This document shows, piece by piece, positions 21,701 through 29,610 of a DNA stretch of 64,000 nt. The translations under genes and the position numbers were made by a program. Source of the stretch: Undaria pinnatifida. Its lineage: Eukaryota > Sar > Phaeophyceae > Laminariales > Alariaceae. Each line of letters opens with the position of its first letter. Position 1 is the stretch's first letter. The notes under the pieces are model-generated. The model was not told the DNA's origin and ran no database searches. It saw only the letters and a program-made list of their open reading frames with translations. The DNA is taken from assembly GCA_012845835.1 (NCBI GenBank), contig JABAKD010000024.1, positions 3,655,374 to 3,719,373 on the forward strand. Direction: 5' to 3'.

Positions 21701-22762
21701 CGATCAGTATATATTTCCTGTGTTTGGTCGACGTTTTGCACCACGTGTGCGCCTCCCTAGAGTGTACCTGGTACATGATTTCGCACGATTAGTGGTGTTT
21801 TCGTGGTTCATTGGCCATCTGATGATAGGTCCGCTGATCGTGTTGGCCTTCGAATACATGGGGATGGCCAACTTCGGATGGTTGTTCAACGAGACAGCAG
21901 GCTCGAGGAATGGGGTCGTTCCGTGCTCGCTTATACAACGGGGCTATGGGATGTCTACTGTTCACATCGTCGCTCGTAATCAACCAGTAATTAGAGCATC
22001 TAGCATACATAACTCGTGAAATACATGCTTGCTGATTCTATAAACGAGCACAGACTTTTTTTATGTTGTGGGTGCACACGAGGAGCTTTTCTACAACCGG
22101 AGACGTTCTCCCCAACATTGCGTGAATGATTTTTGTCATTTGTGCCATCCGACAGTGCGCGGCATAGGGTTCAACATCGATCACCTATGAACATTCTCAG
22201 AGACAAAAAAAAAAAAAAAAGCGCAACCAAGACCATAAAACTGCCGCTATGCACGAGGCATATCTCCCTTCTGCACCTAGCTTCAGTTACATTAGCACGA
22301 TCTAATCCGCCTGCTGCCCGTGATCTATCTTTTCAGATCCCGGTGTGCTTGGCGGCTGAGATACCTCTGGACTGCCCGCTAAAGCGAGCGGGCTACCCCT
22401 GCGGCCCGGAGCGGTCCGGGAATTTCCATGTACTTGGGAAGCCCATTGTACTCCACGTGGGGTCAGACGTGCAGAACGCGTTGTCGTGCATGATTCAATC
22501 AGACGGCCTGCTGATGGGGTGCAGCACATTTGGTCAAGTTGCGGGCCTCCTTACGAAGGGGATATCGTTTTTCTCGATGCACTGCAGTGGCGGTAGAACG
22601 CCAACGCAATACAAAACCATCCCTCCTCTGGCCGTTGCGGAAAGGGGACACTTGTGGGTTCCTGTTTCCGGGTCCTGGCGTGACCCGGTATTGACTTCAA
22701 CGGATATTTTGAGTTCAACTCTTGATACGTTCCTTTCTTCCAGAAGTGTGATACGGACTTGA
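2786..22762 (+). CDS. Glycosyltransferase-like protein (fucosyltransferase-type motif), spliced, five exons
   Basis: The model joins 2786-3397, 13983-14057 (tentative), 15934-16154, 20844-21114 and 22337-22762, in frame, for about 534 residues. The N terminus has a basic stretch followed by a short hydrophobic segment (residues 12-22), as in a type II Golgi membrane protein or a signal peptide. The fourth exon carries HVRMGDR, which fits the H-x-R-x-G-D motif that binds the donor nucleotide in GT-B fucosyltransferases (GT11, GT23 and GT37 families). The last exon has a DGLLMGCSTFGQVAG segment, like the 'S-S-F-x-x-W/A' region of those enzymes. Sugar transfer in the secretory pathway is therefore inferred; the donor and acceptor are not known. 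The third and fourth exons join through a split Trp codon (TG|G) that restores an uninterrupted W-Y-D-D, and the fourth and fifth join in phase 0. The first intron region exceeds 12 kb and is almost wholly repeats. The link between exon 1 and the later exons is the weakest point. Confidence 0.7.
3679..3793. repeat. (CAA)n microsatellite
   Basis: About 115 bp of near-perfect CAA/ACA repeat. It directly abuts the TIR of a truncated F3 MITE, and gives spurious poly-Asn and poly-Leu open frames. Confidence 0.95.
3788..3990. mobile_element. F3 MITE, truncated
   Basis: It starts with the F3 end (AACAAGGCTACGGTGGGGG), has the internal sequence ending GCGAGTGACCCCCG, and reaches the mid-element segment near 3990. 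The other terminus is missing. Confidence 0.65.
4038..4306. mobile_element. F3 MITE, intact with CAAC target duplication
   Basis: The ends are GACCAAGGCTACGGTAGGGG and its inverse; CAAC flanks both sides (4034-4037, 4307-4310). Subterminal near-palindromes of the form ACTCGCGCGAGT lie near each end. It inserted into a CAA/CGAC simple repeat. It is nearly identical, in the opposite orientation, to the copy at 17465-17710 apart from a ~22-bp deletion there. Confidence 0.9.
4307..4436. repeat. (CAA)n-rich simple repeat
   Basis: Interrupted CAA/CAC/CGA repeat that continues the simple sequence to the left of the F3 insertion. Confidence 0.85.
4486..4685 (+). repeat. F4 repeat terminus with internal 17-bp tandem units
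   Basis: The segment matches the common F4 end (ACACCAGCTGTGAGATCGAG and onward to CGATCGCGCG). After that, a unit like ACGGGTTGTGTGTCCTC is repeated about five times (near 4597-4672), whereas other F4 copies have it once. Confidence 0.8.
5143..5268. repeat. 26-bp tandem repeat, about five copies
   Basis: The unit begins CATTCCAACGATATTAGGTT and recurs at 5143, 5169, 5195, 5221 and 5247 with one or two changes, the last copy being partial. Confidence 0.95.
5410..6651 (+). pseudogene. LINE (non-LTR) reverse transcriptase remnant
   Basis: Translation in shifting frames gives pieces of a LINE reverse transcriptase: VVNLFKKGEKADPGN, TVGKTLCNILNDRM, ISEGQAGVRPN, GLTTYCFFLDM, then LMFADDFVGISQTPEG with the catalytic F-A-D-D box, YTRKWRVTANVE, DQYTYLSVEISKDC and LVVVPKLEYV. 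Stops and frameshifts are frequent. An F4 segment (about 5945-6190) interrupts it before the FADD box, and a TRIM long terminal repeat cuts it off at 6652. It lies in the large intron of the glycosyltransferase-like gene. Confidence 0.85.
5945..6190 (-). mobile_element. F4 repeat inserted in the LINE remnant
   Basis: The minus strand reads the F4 terminal sequence (CTCACAACCGGGAGTGCATTT on the + strand marks its end). The LINE reading resumes on the far side. Confidence 0.75.
6652..6795 (+). mobile_element. TRIM, 5' LTR and start of internal region
   Basis: The LTR (6652-6725, TGCTATCAGG...CCTTAACA) and the following tRNA-like segment with a perfect B box (GGTTCGAGTCC, near 6767) match the complete TRIM at 11281-11653. 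The rest is missing; F4 sequence follows. Confidence 0.8.
6796..7625 (-). repeat. F4 repeat copy with long C runs
   Basis: The segment matches, on the minus strand, the F4 interior seen at 19143-20210, including the 'drop-in' of a second F4 end (TTTGATCTCACAGCCGGAGTG). C homopolymers of 10-20 bp occur at several points. Confidence 0.75.
7626..9059. other. Intron sequence, GC-richer, no feature recognised
   Basis: Several overlapping open frames of 60-110 codons exist on both strands but none resembles a known domain or has matched splice phases with the flanking gene. Nothing further can be supported. Confidence 0.4.
9060..10680 (-). repeat. F4 repeat, composite near-full copy
   Basis: On the minus strand it follows the 19143-20210 copy from the ACACTCCAGCTG end, through several G-rich blocks, to the segment around ACATCAAACCTTCTAGAATA. 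It contains at least one internal duplication of the G-rich block. Confidence 0.75.
10550..10807. repeat. Inverted repeat made of two F4 ends
   Basis: The left arm (10550-10664) and right arm (10697-10807) are both the terminal ~110 bp of F4 in opposite orientation, with a ~32-bp AT-rich loop. They face each other at the conserved terminus. Confidence 0.85.
11281..11653 (+). mobile_element. Complete TRIM (miniature LTR element), 373 bp
   Basis: Two direct repeats of 84-85 bp (11281-11364 and 11569-11653) start TG and end CA. A polypurine tract (AGGGGGGGAGAG) sits immediately before the second. The flanks share CGTC (11277-11280 and 11654-11657). The internal region is about 200 bp and non-coding, and begins with a tRNA-like T-arm (GTGGG-TTTGATG-CCCAC) followed by CATCCACCA. 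A related copy with a perfect B box lies at 6652. Confidence 0.85.
11905..12015 (+). repeat. F4 repeat, short terminal copy
   Basis: Only the conserved end is present (ACACTCCAGCTGTGAGATCG to CGATCGCGC), as expected for a strongly 5'-truncated copy. Confidence 0.85.
12380..13430 (+). repeat. Satellite array A, about five ~200-235-bp units
   Basis: Recurring landmarks are CACGGTGTGGAA or variants, GGCTGATCGCTGATT, GGGCCAACGTCGAGGT and CCGGGG...GTGATCC. Units differ by many substitutions. The same satellite occurs in reverse orientation at 44715-46300. Confidence 0.85.
13838..13975 (+). mobile_element. F1 MITE, left half
   Basis: It starts with GATGCGTGCTATGATAGAGG, a two-base variant of the F1 end, and includes the CCTTGACCCAAATTTGTCGG and CCATGGG blocks. 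It stops just before the tentative exon 2. Confidence 0.7.
13983..14057 (+). CDS. Tentative exon 2 of the glycosyltransferase-like gene
   Basis: The segment starts after a TCTACAG acceptor and encodes VGLNDTYSTPVFDEISANVL followed by SKYAK, ending before a GTTGAA donor that is weaker than usual. It is exactly 25 codons, so it fits between the phase-0 end of exon 1 and the phase-0 start of the next exon. It lies just after a truncated F1 MITE. The support is only frame, phase and composition. The reading may instead continue past 14057. Confidence 0.35.
14921..15168. mobile_element. F14 MITE
   Basis: The ends are GAGTTGTTCTGCGGTAGC and, inverted, GACTGATTCTACGATAGCCC. The flanks are TATT and TAAT, a decayed 4-bp duplication. 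The interior matches copies at 31257 and 41313 (for example the CCCGGCCG...CTTGAAGTA block). Confidence 0.85.
15210..15460. mobile_element. F1 MITE, intact with TGGG target duplication
   Basis: The ends are perfect inverted repeats of at least 20 bp (GACGCGTGCTACGATAGAGG and its inverse). TGGG flanks both sides (15206-15209, 15461-15464). At 251 bp it is non-coding. Confidence 0.92.
15501..15894. other. Intron sequence upstream of exon 3
   Basis: Pyrimidine-rich towards 15840, with no repeat or domain recognised. It may contain the true acceptor for a longer exon 3. Confidence 0.35.
15934..16154 (+). CDS. Glycosyltransferase-like gene, exon 3
   Basis: The exon encodes TGLGSKTSIERMKRTL, then a segment with WDHIVFRFEPTF and an Arg/Lys-rich helix ending HVHPRPW, and stops at CCGTG|GTGAGT with a split Trp codon. 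The acceptor chosen is GTGCAG at 15928-15933. The same frame stays open upstream to an ATG at 15895 (MSHPTVIAFQNVQ) and looks coding there too, but no AG lies between the in-frame stop at 15874 and that ATG. Either the true acceptor is unusual, or this is an alternative start, or the upstream similarity to coding sequence is chance. Confidence 0.7.
17014..17310. mobile_element. F3 MITE, degenerate
   Basis: It begins GACCAAAGCCACTTACGGTG, carries GGTCACTCGCGCCAGTGACC and, in its second half, GGGCACAGAGTCTCGCGCGAG. The right terminus is worn away. Confidence 0.6.
17465..17710. mobile_element. F3 MITE, intact with GCCA target duplication
   Basis: The ends are GACCCAGGCTACGGTAGGGG and the inverse of GACCAAGGCTACGG. 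GCCA lies on both sides (17461-17464, 17711-17714). It is almost identical to the inverse of 4038-4306 but lacks a ~22-bp segment next to one subterminal palindrome, implying recent movement of this subfamily. Confidence 0.92.
17711..19142. other. Intron sequence, no feature recognised
   Basis: No domain or repeat shared with the rest of the window was seen in this 1.4-kb stretch. Overlapping short open frames look like chance. Confidence 0.35.
19143..20210 (+). repeat. F4 repeat, most complete simple copy (~1.07 kb)
   Basis: It starts at the conserved ACACTCCAGCTGTGAGATCG end, passes CTCATTGAGGATATAGGTCG, the TTTCTGAGGGGGACAAAATC block, several G-rich runs with TGTTTGTTTCTCTGGCAG-like spacers, and ends near ACATCGCTAATCATATG. 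It has no long open frame. It serves as the reference for the other F4 copies. Confidence 0.8.
20211..20843. other. Intron sequence before exon 4
   Basis: AT-rich with no repeat or coding signal, ending in the TTTTGTCCAG acceptor. Confidence 0.4.
20844..21114 (+). CDS. Glycosyltransferase-like gene, exon 4 with HxRxGD motif
   Basis: After a pyrimidine-rich GTCCAG acceptor the exon completes the split Trp codon and encodes YDDNLECAFARDRLNFSVHV followed by RMGDRRAF. H-V-R-M-G-D matches the H-x-R-x-G-D motif of GT-B fucosyltransferases, where the Arg contacts the GDP-sugar phosphates. The exon ends DEFPWWPVVRDQ before GTTTGA. The intron before it is 4.7 kb and contains F3 MITEs and a long F4 repeat. 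Confidence 0.85.
21205..21625 (-). repeat. F4 repeat copy in the last intron
   Basis: The minus strand shows the F4 end (CACAGCTGGAGTGCATTTTA on +) and about 420 bp of interior including the C-run and the GTTTAATAGTTCCCACG block. Confidence 0.8.
21792..21915 (+). other. Unassigned hydrophobic open segment in the last intron
   Basis: In frame it reads VVFSWFIGHLMIGPLIVLAF then EYMGMANFGWLFNETAG, which looks like a membrane helix. No good donor follows and it does not resemble the flanking exons. It may be a skipped or decayed exon, or chance. Confidence 0.2.
22337..22762 (+). CDS. Glycosyltransferase-like gene, terminal exon
   Basis: The exon follows a TCTTTTCAG acceptor, is in phase 0 and ends at TGA after 141 residues. 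It encodes a Cys-rich stretch, then GKPIVLHVGSDVQNALSCMI and DGLLMGCSTFGQVAGLLTKG, which resemble the C-terminal nucleotide-sugar region of GT-B enzymes. About the last 32 codons lie in the first unit of a degenerate ~158-bp tandem repeat that continues into the 3' flank, so the C terminus may be of recent origin. Confidence 0.8.
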   Translation: MPVCLAAEIPLDCPLKRAGYPCGPERSGNFHVLGKPIVLHVGSDVQNALSCMIQSDGLLMGCSTFGQVAGLLTKGISFFSMHCSGGRTPTQYKTIPPLAVAERGHLWVPVSGSWRDPVLTSTDILSSTLDTFLSSRSVIRT

Positions 22763-23175
22763 TTGGCAATTTTGGAATATGTTACCCGTATCGCGGTGTC
22801 GTGTTGGATATACATTTCCGGGTCTTGGTGTGACCTGGGTTTGACAACGGAGGTATTGGGGTCCACCCCTGATACGTGTATCTCTGCCAATATTGAATCA
22901 CTGATGTTGTAGCATGCGGTACGTGGTTGGTTTGTAGGTTTGACTACGTGTGAGCCCATCGAAGGGTCGTGTTGGAAATCGTTTCCGGATATTGGCGTTA
23001 CCCAGCTTTGACTTCCAGGGGATACTGAGTTCCACTCTTGATACGTGTCTCTCTGACAGGAACATATCACTACTGTTGCAGCGTATGGACTGTAGTTGGT
23101 TCGTAAATTTGATATGTCATCTCCGTCGAGCGTCGTGATTGAGATTGGCACGATACTTTCGCAGTAAGTACCTCC
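22660..23175 (+). repeat. Degenerate ~158-bp tandem repeat, three units, the first partly coding
   Basis: Landmarks TTTCCGGGTC...TTGAC...CTTGATACGT recur at about 22666, 22827 and 22982. The first unit encodes the end of the glycosyltransferase-like protein (VSGSWRDPVLTSTDILSSTL), and the second and third units lie in the 3' flank. Confidence 0.8.
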
Positions 23176-24693
23176 CACCCAATACCTGTCTATTCGATGT
23201 GAAGTGACACAGTCGACTGGCCCATGTAGCTAGTGCATTCTAAAAGCTTGACAATTTGACTCTGCCACCTCTATCGAGGGGTCGTATTATAATATATTGG
23301 TACACCTACTACAGTAGCACCAGTCAGTAGCCGCCTAGTCGCTGTTCAGTGGGACACGGTCGTTTGGTGCACATCTACACTTTGGAAACAGTCAGGTGTG
23401 CCCAGGGTACCGCCGTTATGTCTTCGTGCCCGTTACAAATCATATTGGGGCGTACATTATTTGAAGGGGAGTAATCTACCGGACGTTTGAATGGAGGCAT
23501 TTTACGAAATGCAGAAGTCGAGGCGCTTATTTCCGTCAGGCGAATGGTAGCATTTACACATATTTTTCCGGTTGGGCTTGGTCTTTGGGCTTGTGCGTAC
23601 AGGGGGCGGAGGTGCTGTCGAGTTGTGTGAGGATGACTGGACGGTTTCGTACGTTCCGACTGGCGCGTGCTGCCTTGTAATATGTGTGTCACTCCTTTGC
23701 GTACCGTCGTCGTAGCCTCAGCCGTTTCACTTGTCAGCAAAATGAGTGACTGTTGATGATTTCCAATGGCGACTGAGGATTTCACGTATTTGCTAATCAA
23801 TGCTGTTTGTGTCCAACGGCACAGTTGTATTTTATGGCAGACAACTTGCCTAACGCGCCAAGCAGGCACAATAACAAGCCACCCTGTAATTCCAGGCCAA
23901 ACACAAGCACGTTGCACCACGGTGGCAAAAAAAAATAAGCACTGCGGTTTACCCGGTAGCTCTGAGTGGGTTGACTAGTTTGGATAGGGATTAGGATATG
24001 CGCGACCAGGGAAGTTAGACGGCTTGATATAAGCTGGGAATAGCTGTCGCTTGAGGAGGCCAAATTGGATACCACGTAAAGGTTCGAATAGGAATCGCAT
24101 GTAACATGTTTACTAATAATGATCAGAAGGGTTTGAACGGATTCCTTGTAGTTTAGAGATGGTAATTTCTGTATGAAATTGCAGCGCATTCGATAAAAAA
24201 GGGGGGGGGGTGTTGTGCTTTGAGTACATATGTCATGTACGGTGTGGATTACATCCTTGGGTATGGCTTTGGCGTGGTGTCGGTTTCGGTGTCCATTCGT
24301 GCATCAAATTTGTTTGTGGTCGTGTTTTCCGGTTGCTGTGGTTGCGTTGATGCGTGTAAAATATGTTCCACTTTTGATGGATTTTCCTTGATTCTCTCTA
24401 GGGGGAAGAAAAAGTTTTGATTTCAACAGCATGGCAACGCTCTGTTTCTCGATGGAGGTGCCCGTAGCAATGAATGGCTACCTACTCCAACTGTATGTCC
24501 CTTGAGCTATCTCCCGACGACGACTCTTAGGGTTAGGGTATGTACCTGGGTTTTATACGTACGGAATATTGATTGTCACCTAATTTCGCCGCCGCAGACC
24601 GCTATCGGATTTCGCCCCTCACTGTGATGTGCTGATGGCATAACATATGTTGGTTAGAGTCTCGGTCGCGTTGACTGCCTATGTATGTGAATG
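23176..24693. other. Intergenic sequence, no feature recognised
   Basis: A 181-codon open frame on the minus strand (23375-23920) overlaps + strand frames and shows no domain. A short GGGTTAGGGT sequence occurs at 24530. Nothing else can be supported. Confidence 0.35.
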
Positions 24694-25003
24694 TGTTGAT
24701 AGCATGCTTGAATATGATACGGATACGAAGATGGTTGAGTATAGTAGGGGTTTCCAATAATCGCTTGCCTACATGGTAACGGGATCTCGGGATGGTGGAA
24801 ATATTCTGGTTATTTGGCCGCCTTTCTTCATGGCGAGCGCCCTGCTCGTTAGCTCTCCACGTTTTGCCCCTCCACGTTGCGCCTCGGCATGGAGCTGCGA
24901 TAATAATGAATATTAATCATGCATTTATCTACCTGCTGCTGGCCCACCGCCCCCAGGTTGATTGTGCAATGGGTGAGCCCTCTACGTTTCGTAGCGATTA
25001 GCA
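24694..25003 (+). repeat. 5' LTR
   Basis: It matches 30299-30624 throughout, from TGTTGATAGCATGCTTG to TCGTAGCGATTAGCA. The shared middle is ATGGTGGAAATATTCTGG and CTCCACGTTGCGCCTCGG. Confidence 0.85.
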
Positions 25004-25104
25004 CACGATAATTATCGCGTACGTGGTACTGTTCTTGTTCGAAGCAAGAAAGAGTGTCGCACAGCAATGGCCCTCCCTAGGAAAGGGAGCAAGCTGGGTG
25101 TCTG

Positions 25105-25690
25105 ATTTGAACTATGCCTGAGGGCGAGGTCAAAATGGGCGGAGTGGGCGTGAAAGCGTTGGTAGAGATAGCGGGGAGCGTTCAACGCGCCAATATGCGG
25201 GAGCTGAGAGAGCTGCTCGCAAGAAGGGATCGACTCGAGAAATAAATCGAGGGTGGTTGCTGTTATGGTTTTGGGACCATCGATCAGATTTCTGCCGGAT
25301 GGGATGAGTTATACAGAATCGAAGGTTGGATTGAGGAAAGAAAACTCATCATTTGCGAGTACTCCCAAGTACTCCTCGAGCTCTCCAGCTTCTCTTGTCC
25401 GACAGGAGCAAATGCGAGAATTTCGCAGCAACTCAGATGAAGGGGAGCGGGCGGGGCCAAGCGTGAGTCACAGCTCGTAATCCCACCACTTGAGACTGGG
25501 AGCGAGAGCACCGCACACCAGCAGCCGCAGGAGCAGCAGCTGCAGCAGCAATTCGAGACGGGGGAAAATGGGATCGTAGTTGATTCGGGCAGAGAGATGG
25601 TAGAATTGGAGACGAGGGAGGGAGAGCCGGAGGAGCTATTGCAGCTGCCACCGAAGCAGCATAGGCTTCAACCTCCGGTGGCGTAACTTC
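25105..25690 (+). pseudogene. Gag-like remnant of the LTR element
   Basis: Frames read PEGEVKMGGVGVKALVEIAG, RELRELLARRDRLEK, then after a stop WDELYRIEGWIEERKLIICE and QPQEQQLQQQFETGENG. This is a charged, helical and Gln-rich protein just downstream of the 5' LTR, as expected of Gag. Stops and frameshifts interrupt it. No zinc knuckle is visible. Confidence 0.5.
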
Positions 25691-27094
25691 CTGCGTAACC
25701 ACCGCCTACCACCGCTGTGAAGGACGCTGAGAGGCACGAGCACCCACGAGCACCCAGCCGGAAAACCCTTTCCGCCGTTTGGACCAGACAAAGGCGACAA
25801 TCAGGTCATATCACGTAGACGTTCTTTCCGTCTGGGCTTCGTCCTCATTCTAGAGTAGTACCCAGCAGGTATCATTGTGTAGTGGAGTTTTGCTGTGTGA
25901 ATAAACATCATATGAACTGCCGAGATATATGATACTGCTAAATATAGTCTACAGCAGCAGTATTTGACTGACGTAGCCATCACGTCTTATTCTTTGCTGT
26001 TGCGACTGTTTTTTCGCGTTATATCATAGAAAAGGGCGAATAGCTTGGGCAGAAGGACGGGCAGGGTAGATGCTTGTGCCTATCCCCCAACCCCTCGTGC
26101 CCCAATCTCCGCAACTGTGATTGGTTGTGGTGATATAGCTCTGCTGATCAACCGGTTACTATAATGCAGGATACAGGATGTTTGACAAGATGAATAATGG
26201 ATAGTGCCAGCCGTAGTCGCGCTTGATTGTGGCAGCCGTATTTCTGTCTGTCTTGTACTCCCACGTCTTCTGGGCTTCGTTCTCTACCACAGTTTGGGTT
26301 CATTCATTTTCAATCAACCATTTTCTCTGACATGCCAAAGAGGTAAGTTAAGGAATCGCCATCTCTTCGGAGTATATCTTTTTAATGTCGGTCGTGCCGT
26401 GTATTTTCCCATTAGAATTCCTGGTAAGAATATACTTCATCCCCGTCTTCGAGATACATTGGTGACGGTTCATGGCTGTAGGGGCGTGGTTAGTACCAAT
26501 AGCATGATATTTACGGTACGCACGAGAGGTGACGAATACCACATACGTGGCAACTTGGTTGTCCGATACATTGCTGGCTACTTCCAGAATAGTTGGTTGT
26601 CACCCTGAACGGGGATCTAGCATAGTGAGGTAATTTCAGCCTGGAAATACCCCACTAAAATTAGATACCGATAGTGTTAGGAACTATATTTATACTATCA
26701 CGTATTATAAGGCAATGTGTGGTGGATGTATGGGGATGTGTTCTTCTCGTTAAACTGAATGTTGCACCCTGATATTGCGCCGGTTGTTCATGCAGTATGA
26801 ATATTAAGTTATTGTGTGGCATGTTTTTTTTTTTCCACAATGATGGATGATAGTAATATGTTTAAGCCTGCACTCTGATGCTGTGCCCTCTTTAAAGCGC
26901 ATCGGGTAAGAGGTACGAGGTTGTAGTTTGACAACGATTGATTATAGTAATAGGTTCAAGCCCCCTCGCGCCCAAACCCCCTGCCCTTCCCATTCGTGTG
27001 TGCTTGCATGCACGTGTAATGTGTGGTGCCTGTGTGCCGTACAAAATGTACTGGTAATGAGCAGGGGGAGCAAAGGGTAGAAATAAGGTTTATA

Positions 27095-27645
27095 TTATTC
27101 ACAGGTGCTCAAATAGCATGTATGTACGTAGTACACGAGTATTTTGAGTACAGGAGACGAGAATGGCCAGTATTCCTGCGCTTGTCATGGAGTTTACCTG
27201 ATACCGCGTTCTATATAAGCAGGGTAGAAACAAGGACCATATGATCCACAGGTGCTCAAATAGTATGTACATAGTATACGAGCATTTGATTACCACAAAG
27301 TAAAGGAGGATGGCCTATATCCCTGCGATTGTCATGGAGTTTACTTGGTACCGTATTATATATACGCAGGGTATAAATAAGGCCTATATCATTCACAGGT
27401 GCTCAAATACTAAGTACATAGCATATGAGAATTTGAGTACCACAAAGAAGGATGGCCTAGACTCTATATTCCTGCGATTGCCATGGAGTTTACCTGGTAC
27501 CGTATTCCATATAAGCAGGGCAGAAACAAGGAACGTATTATCCACAGGTAGGTGCTCAAATTCTATGTACATAGTCTAGTATACGAGCATTTGAGTGCAA
27601 CAGACAAGGATGGCCTATATTCCTGCGTTTGTCATGGAGTTCAAA
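27095..27645 (+). repeat. 147-bp tandem repeat, about four units
   Basis: CAGGTGCTCAAAT recurs near 27102, 27249, 27396 and 27550, and each unit has ATGGCC...CCTGCG and CATGGAGTTTAC blocks. Spacing is 147, 147 and 154 bp. Confidence 0.92.
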
Positions 27646-28019
27646 CGGGTTTTACTCAAGCTTGCCAAACTGTTTGAACGATCGCTATTTCTTTATCACG
27701 GTATCATATCAAGTAGCAGCATGGATAAACACATCTGCAGCACTGTTATACTACGTGTCGCTCTTCCGGGAAGGAACATGCGGAATAACTTCACCCTCGA
27801 TAGAACAACCTCGTGACGCGTATCGAGTCGTTTTAGCTCTGATTTTAGGTACTCTGAAGCAGAAACAAACACGCGGTTGAACTCGTGCTATACCGGCATC
27901 AACCAGGTGTCGACTCAACCATGAGATATAATTATTTGTTACGGGATTTGCGGTGAATTGTGATATATGCGTTTGTTCGGGTAGGAGAAACCCGCTCGAG
28001 AAAGGTCTCAAACTGGACG

Positions 28020-28200
28020 AGTTCGGTAAGTCTGAACCCAAAGGCGACTGGCCTTTTCCGCGAGCTGGTCGGATGCATGATGTGGCTTGCTAACCAGACA
28101 CGTCCGGACATTGGGAAGGCAGTGAGAGCAGTGGCTAGGTACACGGCTTCACCGAGGAAGGTGCACTGGAAGACTGCAGTTGGTATTTTCGCTTTCACCA
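28020..28200 (+). pseudogene. Copia reverse transcriptase C-terminal fragment
   Basis: The frame gives NPKATGLFRELVGCMMWLAN followed by QTRPDIGKAVRAVARYTASP. This matches the 'Y-R-x-L-V-G-x-L-x-Y-L-x-x-x-T-R-P-D-I' signature just after the Copia catalytic domain. The EKGLKLDEFGKSE piece just before is in another frame. The catalytic YVDD box is not present. Confidence 0.85.
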
Positions 28201-28298
28201 GGATTATACGATGAACAACTGATTTTTGAGAATGTTGAAACATCTCATGATTTAATACGCAAAGGTTCGCTCCAGATGGCTATCTCCACCGCACCTGA

Positions 28299-28580
28299 GA
28301 TCAAGGCTACGGCAGGGGTAGGTACTCCATTTTCACTACCTGGTCTGAGCCACTCTCGAGACTCACGAGTGACTCTGTACCTCACCGACATAAACACGCC
28401 AGGCCATTTGTTTGGTGGACCGTAGCTAACCATTCAGTTGGGGACTCATATCGAAAGAATAAAAATGCACGAAAGAAAGCCTATGGCCGCAAGGAACAGG
28501 GGAGTCACTCCCGCGAGTGATCCCGAATCACTGCAGAAAAAGGCCCCGAGAGAGGTCCTGACCCCCTTAAGGGTCAGGTC
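28299..28580. mobile_element. F3 MITE inserted in a dispersed repeat
   Basis: It starts GATCAAGGCTACGGCAGGGG, has CACGAGTGACTC and CACTCCCGCGAGTGATCC, and ends TTAAGGGTCAGGTC. The flanking repeat (CTATCTCCACCGCACCTG on the left, CACGCATCCG on the right) is continuous at 42640-42700, showing the insertion. Confidence 0.8.
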
Positions 28581-28835
28581 TGGTTGACATCCTCACGCAT
28601 CCGTATACAACTATAATACTGTACAGCTTGCGCTGCCGGAGTAGTAACGGGGGCCGCAGGTGGGGACAGCTCGCGCTATCGCTATCGCTGGAACCGAAGG
28701 ACACGCCAGAAAACCAGCTGGATTGCGAATGCAATTGAGTTAAGTCGACACACGACGTGTATGAAAATACGTGGAAGTGTGGTGAGCTTACGCTTTATTG
28801 TTCCCCATCCGCCTGAGGATAATAAAACGTTCGCT
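28581..28835 (+). repeat. Dispersed repeat R7
   Basis: It matches 42640-42920 (CACACGACGTGTATG, GTGGAAGTGTGGTG and CCCCATCCGCC blocks) and, for its last ~70 bp, 62276-62345. The function is unknown; it may be the end of an LTR element. Confidence 0.75.
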
Positions 28836-28923
28836 GTTTCTACAGTTTGATAATGCTATTATTTGAGATTTTTCATTGTCATTTGAGAAATGAAACCCTG
28901 ATGATGGACGAAATGGCGTATGT

Positions 28924-29260
28924 ACCGGTCGCCCCGGTGCTATATCAGGTTATCCTCGAGCCTGGTATAGGTGAATTTTGTGAGTTCAAATCCCCCCGAG
29001 TGCATACTCCTATAAATACGTGGGGACTTTTCTTGCGCACAAATTGACTTGCGGAAACCGCGAGAGCGTGAGTTAGCAACACTCGGTGAAAACTCGACGA
29101 GCAGTTGGATTGCTGAATCCCACGCGCGAAAAAATCGAAGGCAAGAACCGGGTGGGGGGAAGGGCGACACCTGTGACCACGGCTTGTCCAGAAACTGGAA
29201 AGTAGATGTGTGTGAAATACTATATATATATTATAAAATATATATATATATAAATATATC
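28924..29260 (+). mobile_element. tRNA-derived SINE, copy 1
   Basis: It matches 61463-61769. It has the B box GAGTTCAAATCC and ends in a long AT tail. Its A box is mutated. Confidence 0.8.
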
Positions 29261-29504
29261 ATGAGTATATCACGAGCTGGAAGTATGACATTTTTTGGGG
29301 GGCTAGGGAACGGCAACGTTTTTGTTAAACTACCCGGGGTCAACCATGGGTAATCACGCTTTGGTTTTCTCAACGCAACCCATTGGTGAGATCCATCAGA
29401 GCCAAATCACTGAGAATCATCCTGCAAGAAAGGTTCATGCCCACCTGTCACCGCTTGGGCGGGGTAGGACTTGCTTGACCGTGCAGTAGATTCGGGAAGG
29501 CTCG

Positions 29505-29610
29505 TGAATTTCGAAAAAGGTCTCCAAGTCGACAAGTTCGAAATGTCTGAACCCGAGGGGAACTGCCTTTTTCGTGAGCTGATTGGGATTTCTATGTGGT
29601 TTAACTTTTG
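29505..29610 (+). pseudogene. Second Copia reverse transcriptase fragment
   Basis: The frame reads FEKGLQVDKFEMSEPEGNCL then FRELIGISMWFN, a diverged counterpart of the fragment at 28020-28200. Confidence 0.75.

Noticed and set aside
23375-23920. 181-codon minus-strand open frame
   Set aside because: The longest free frame in the intergenic region, but its composition is unremarkable, no domain is recognised, and an overlapping frame is open too. Noted, not called.
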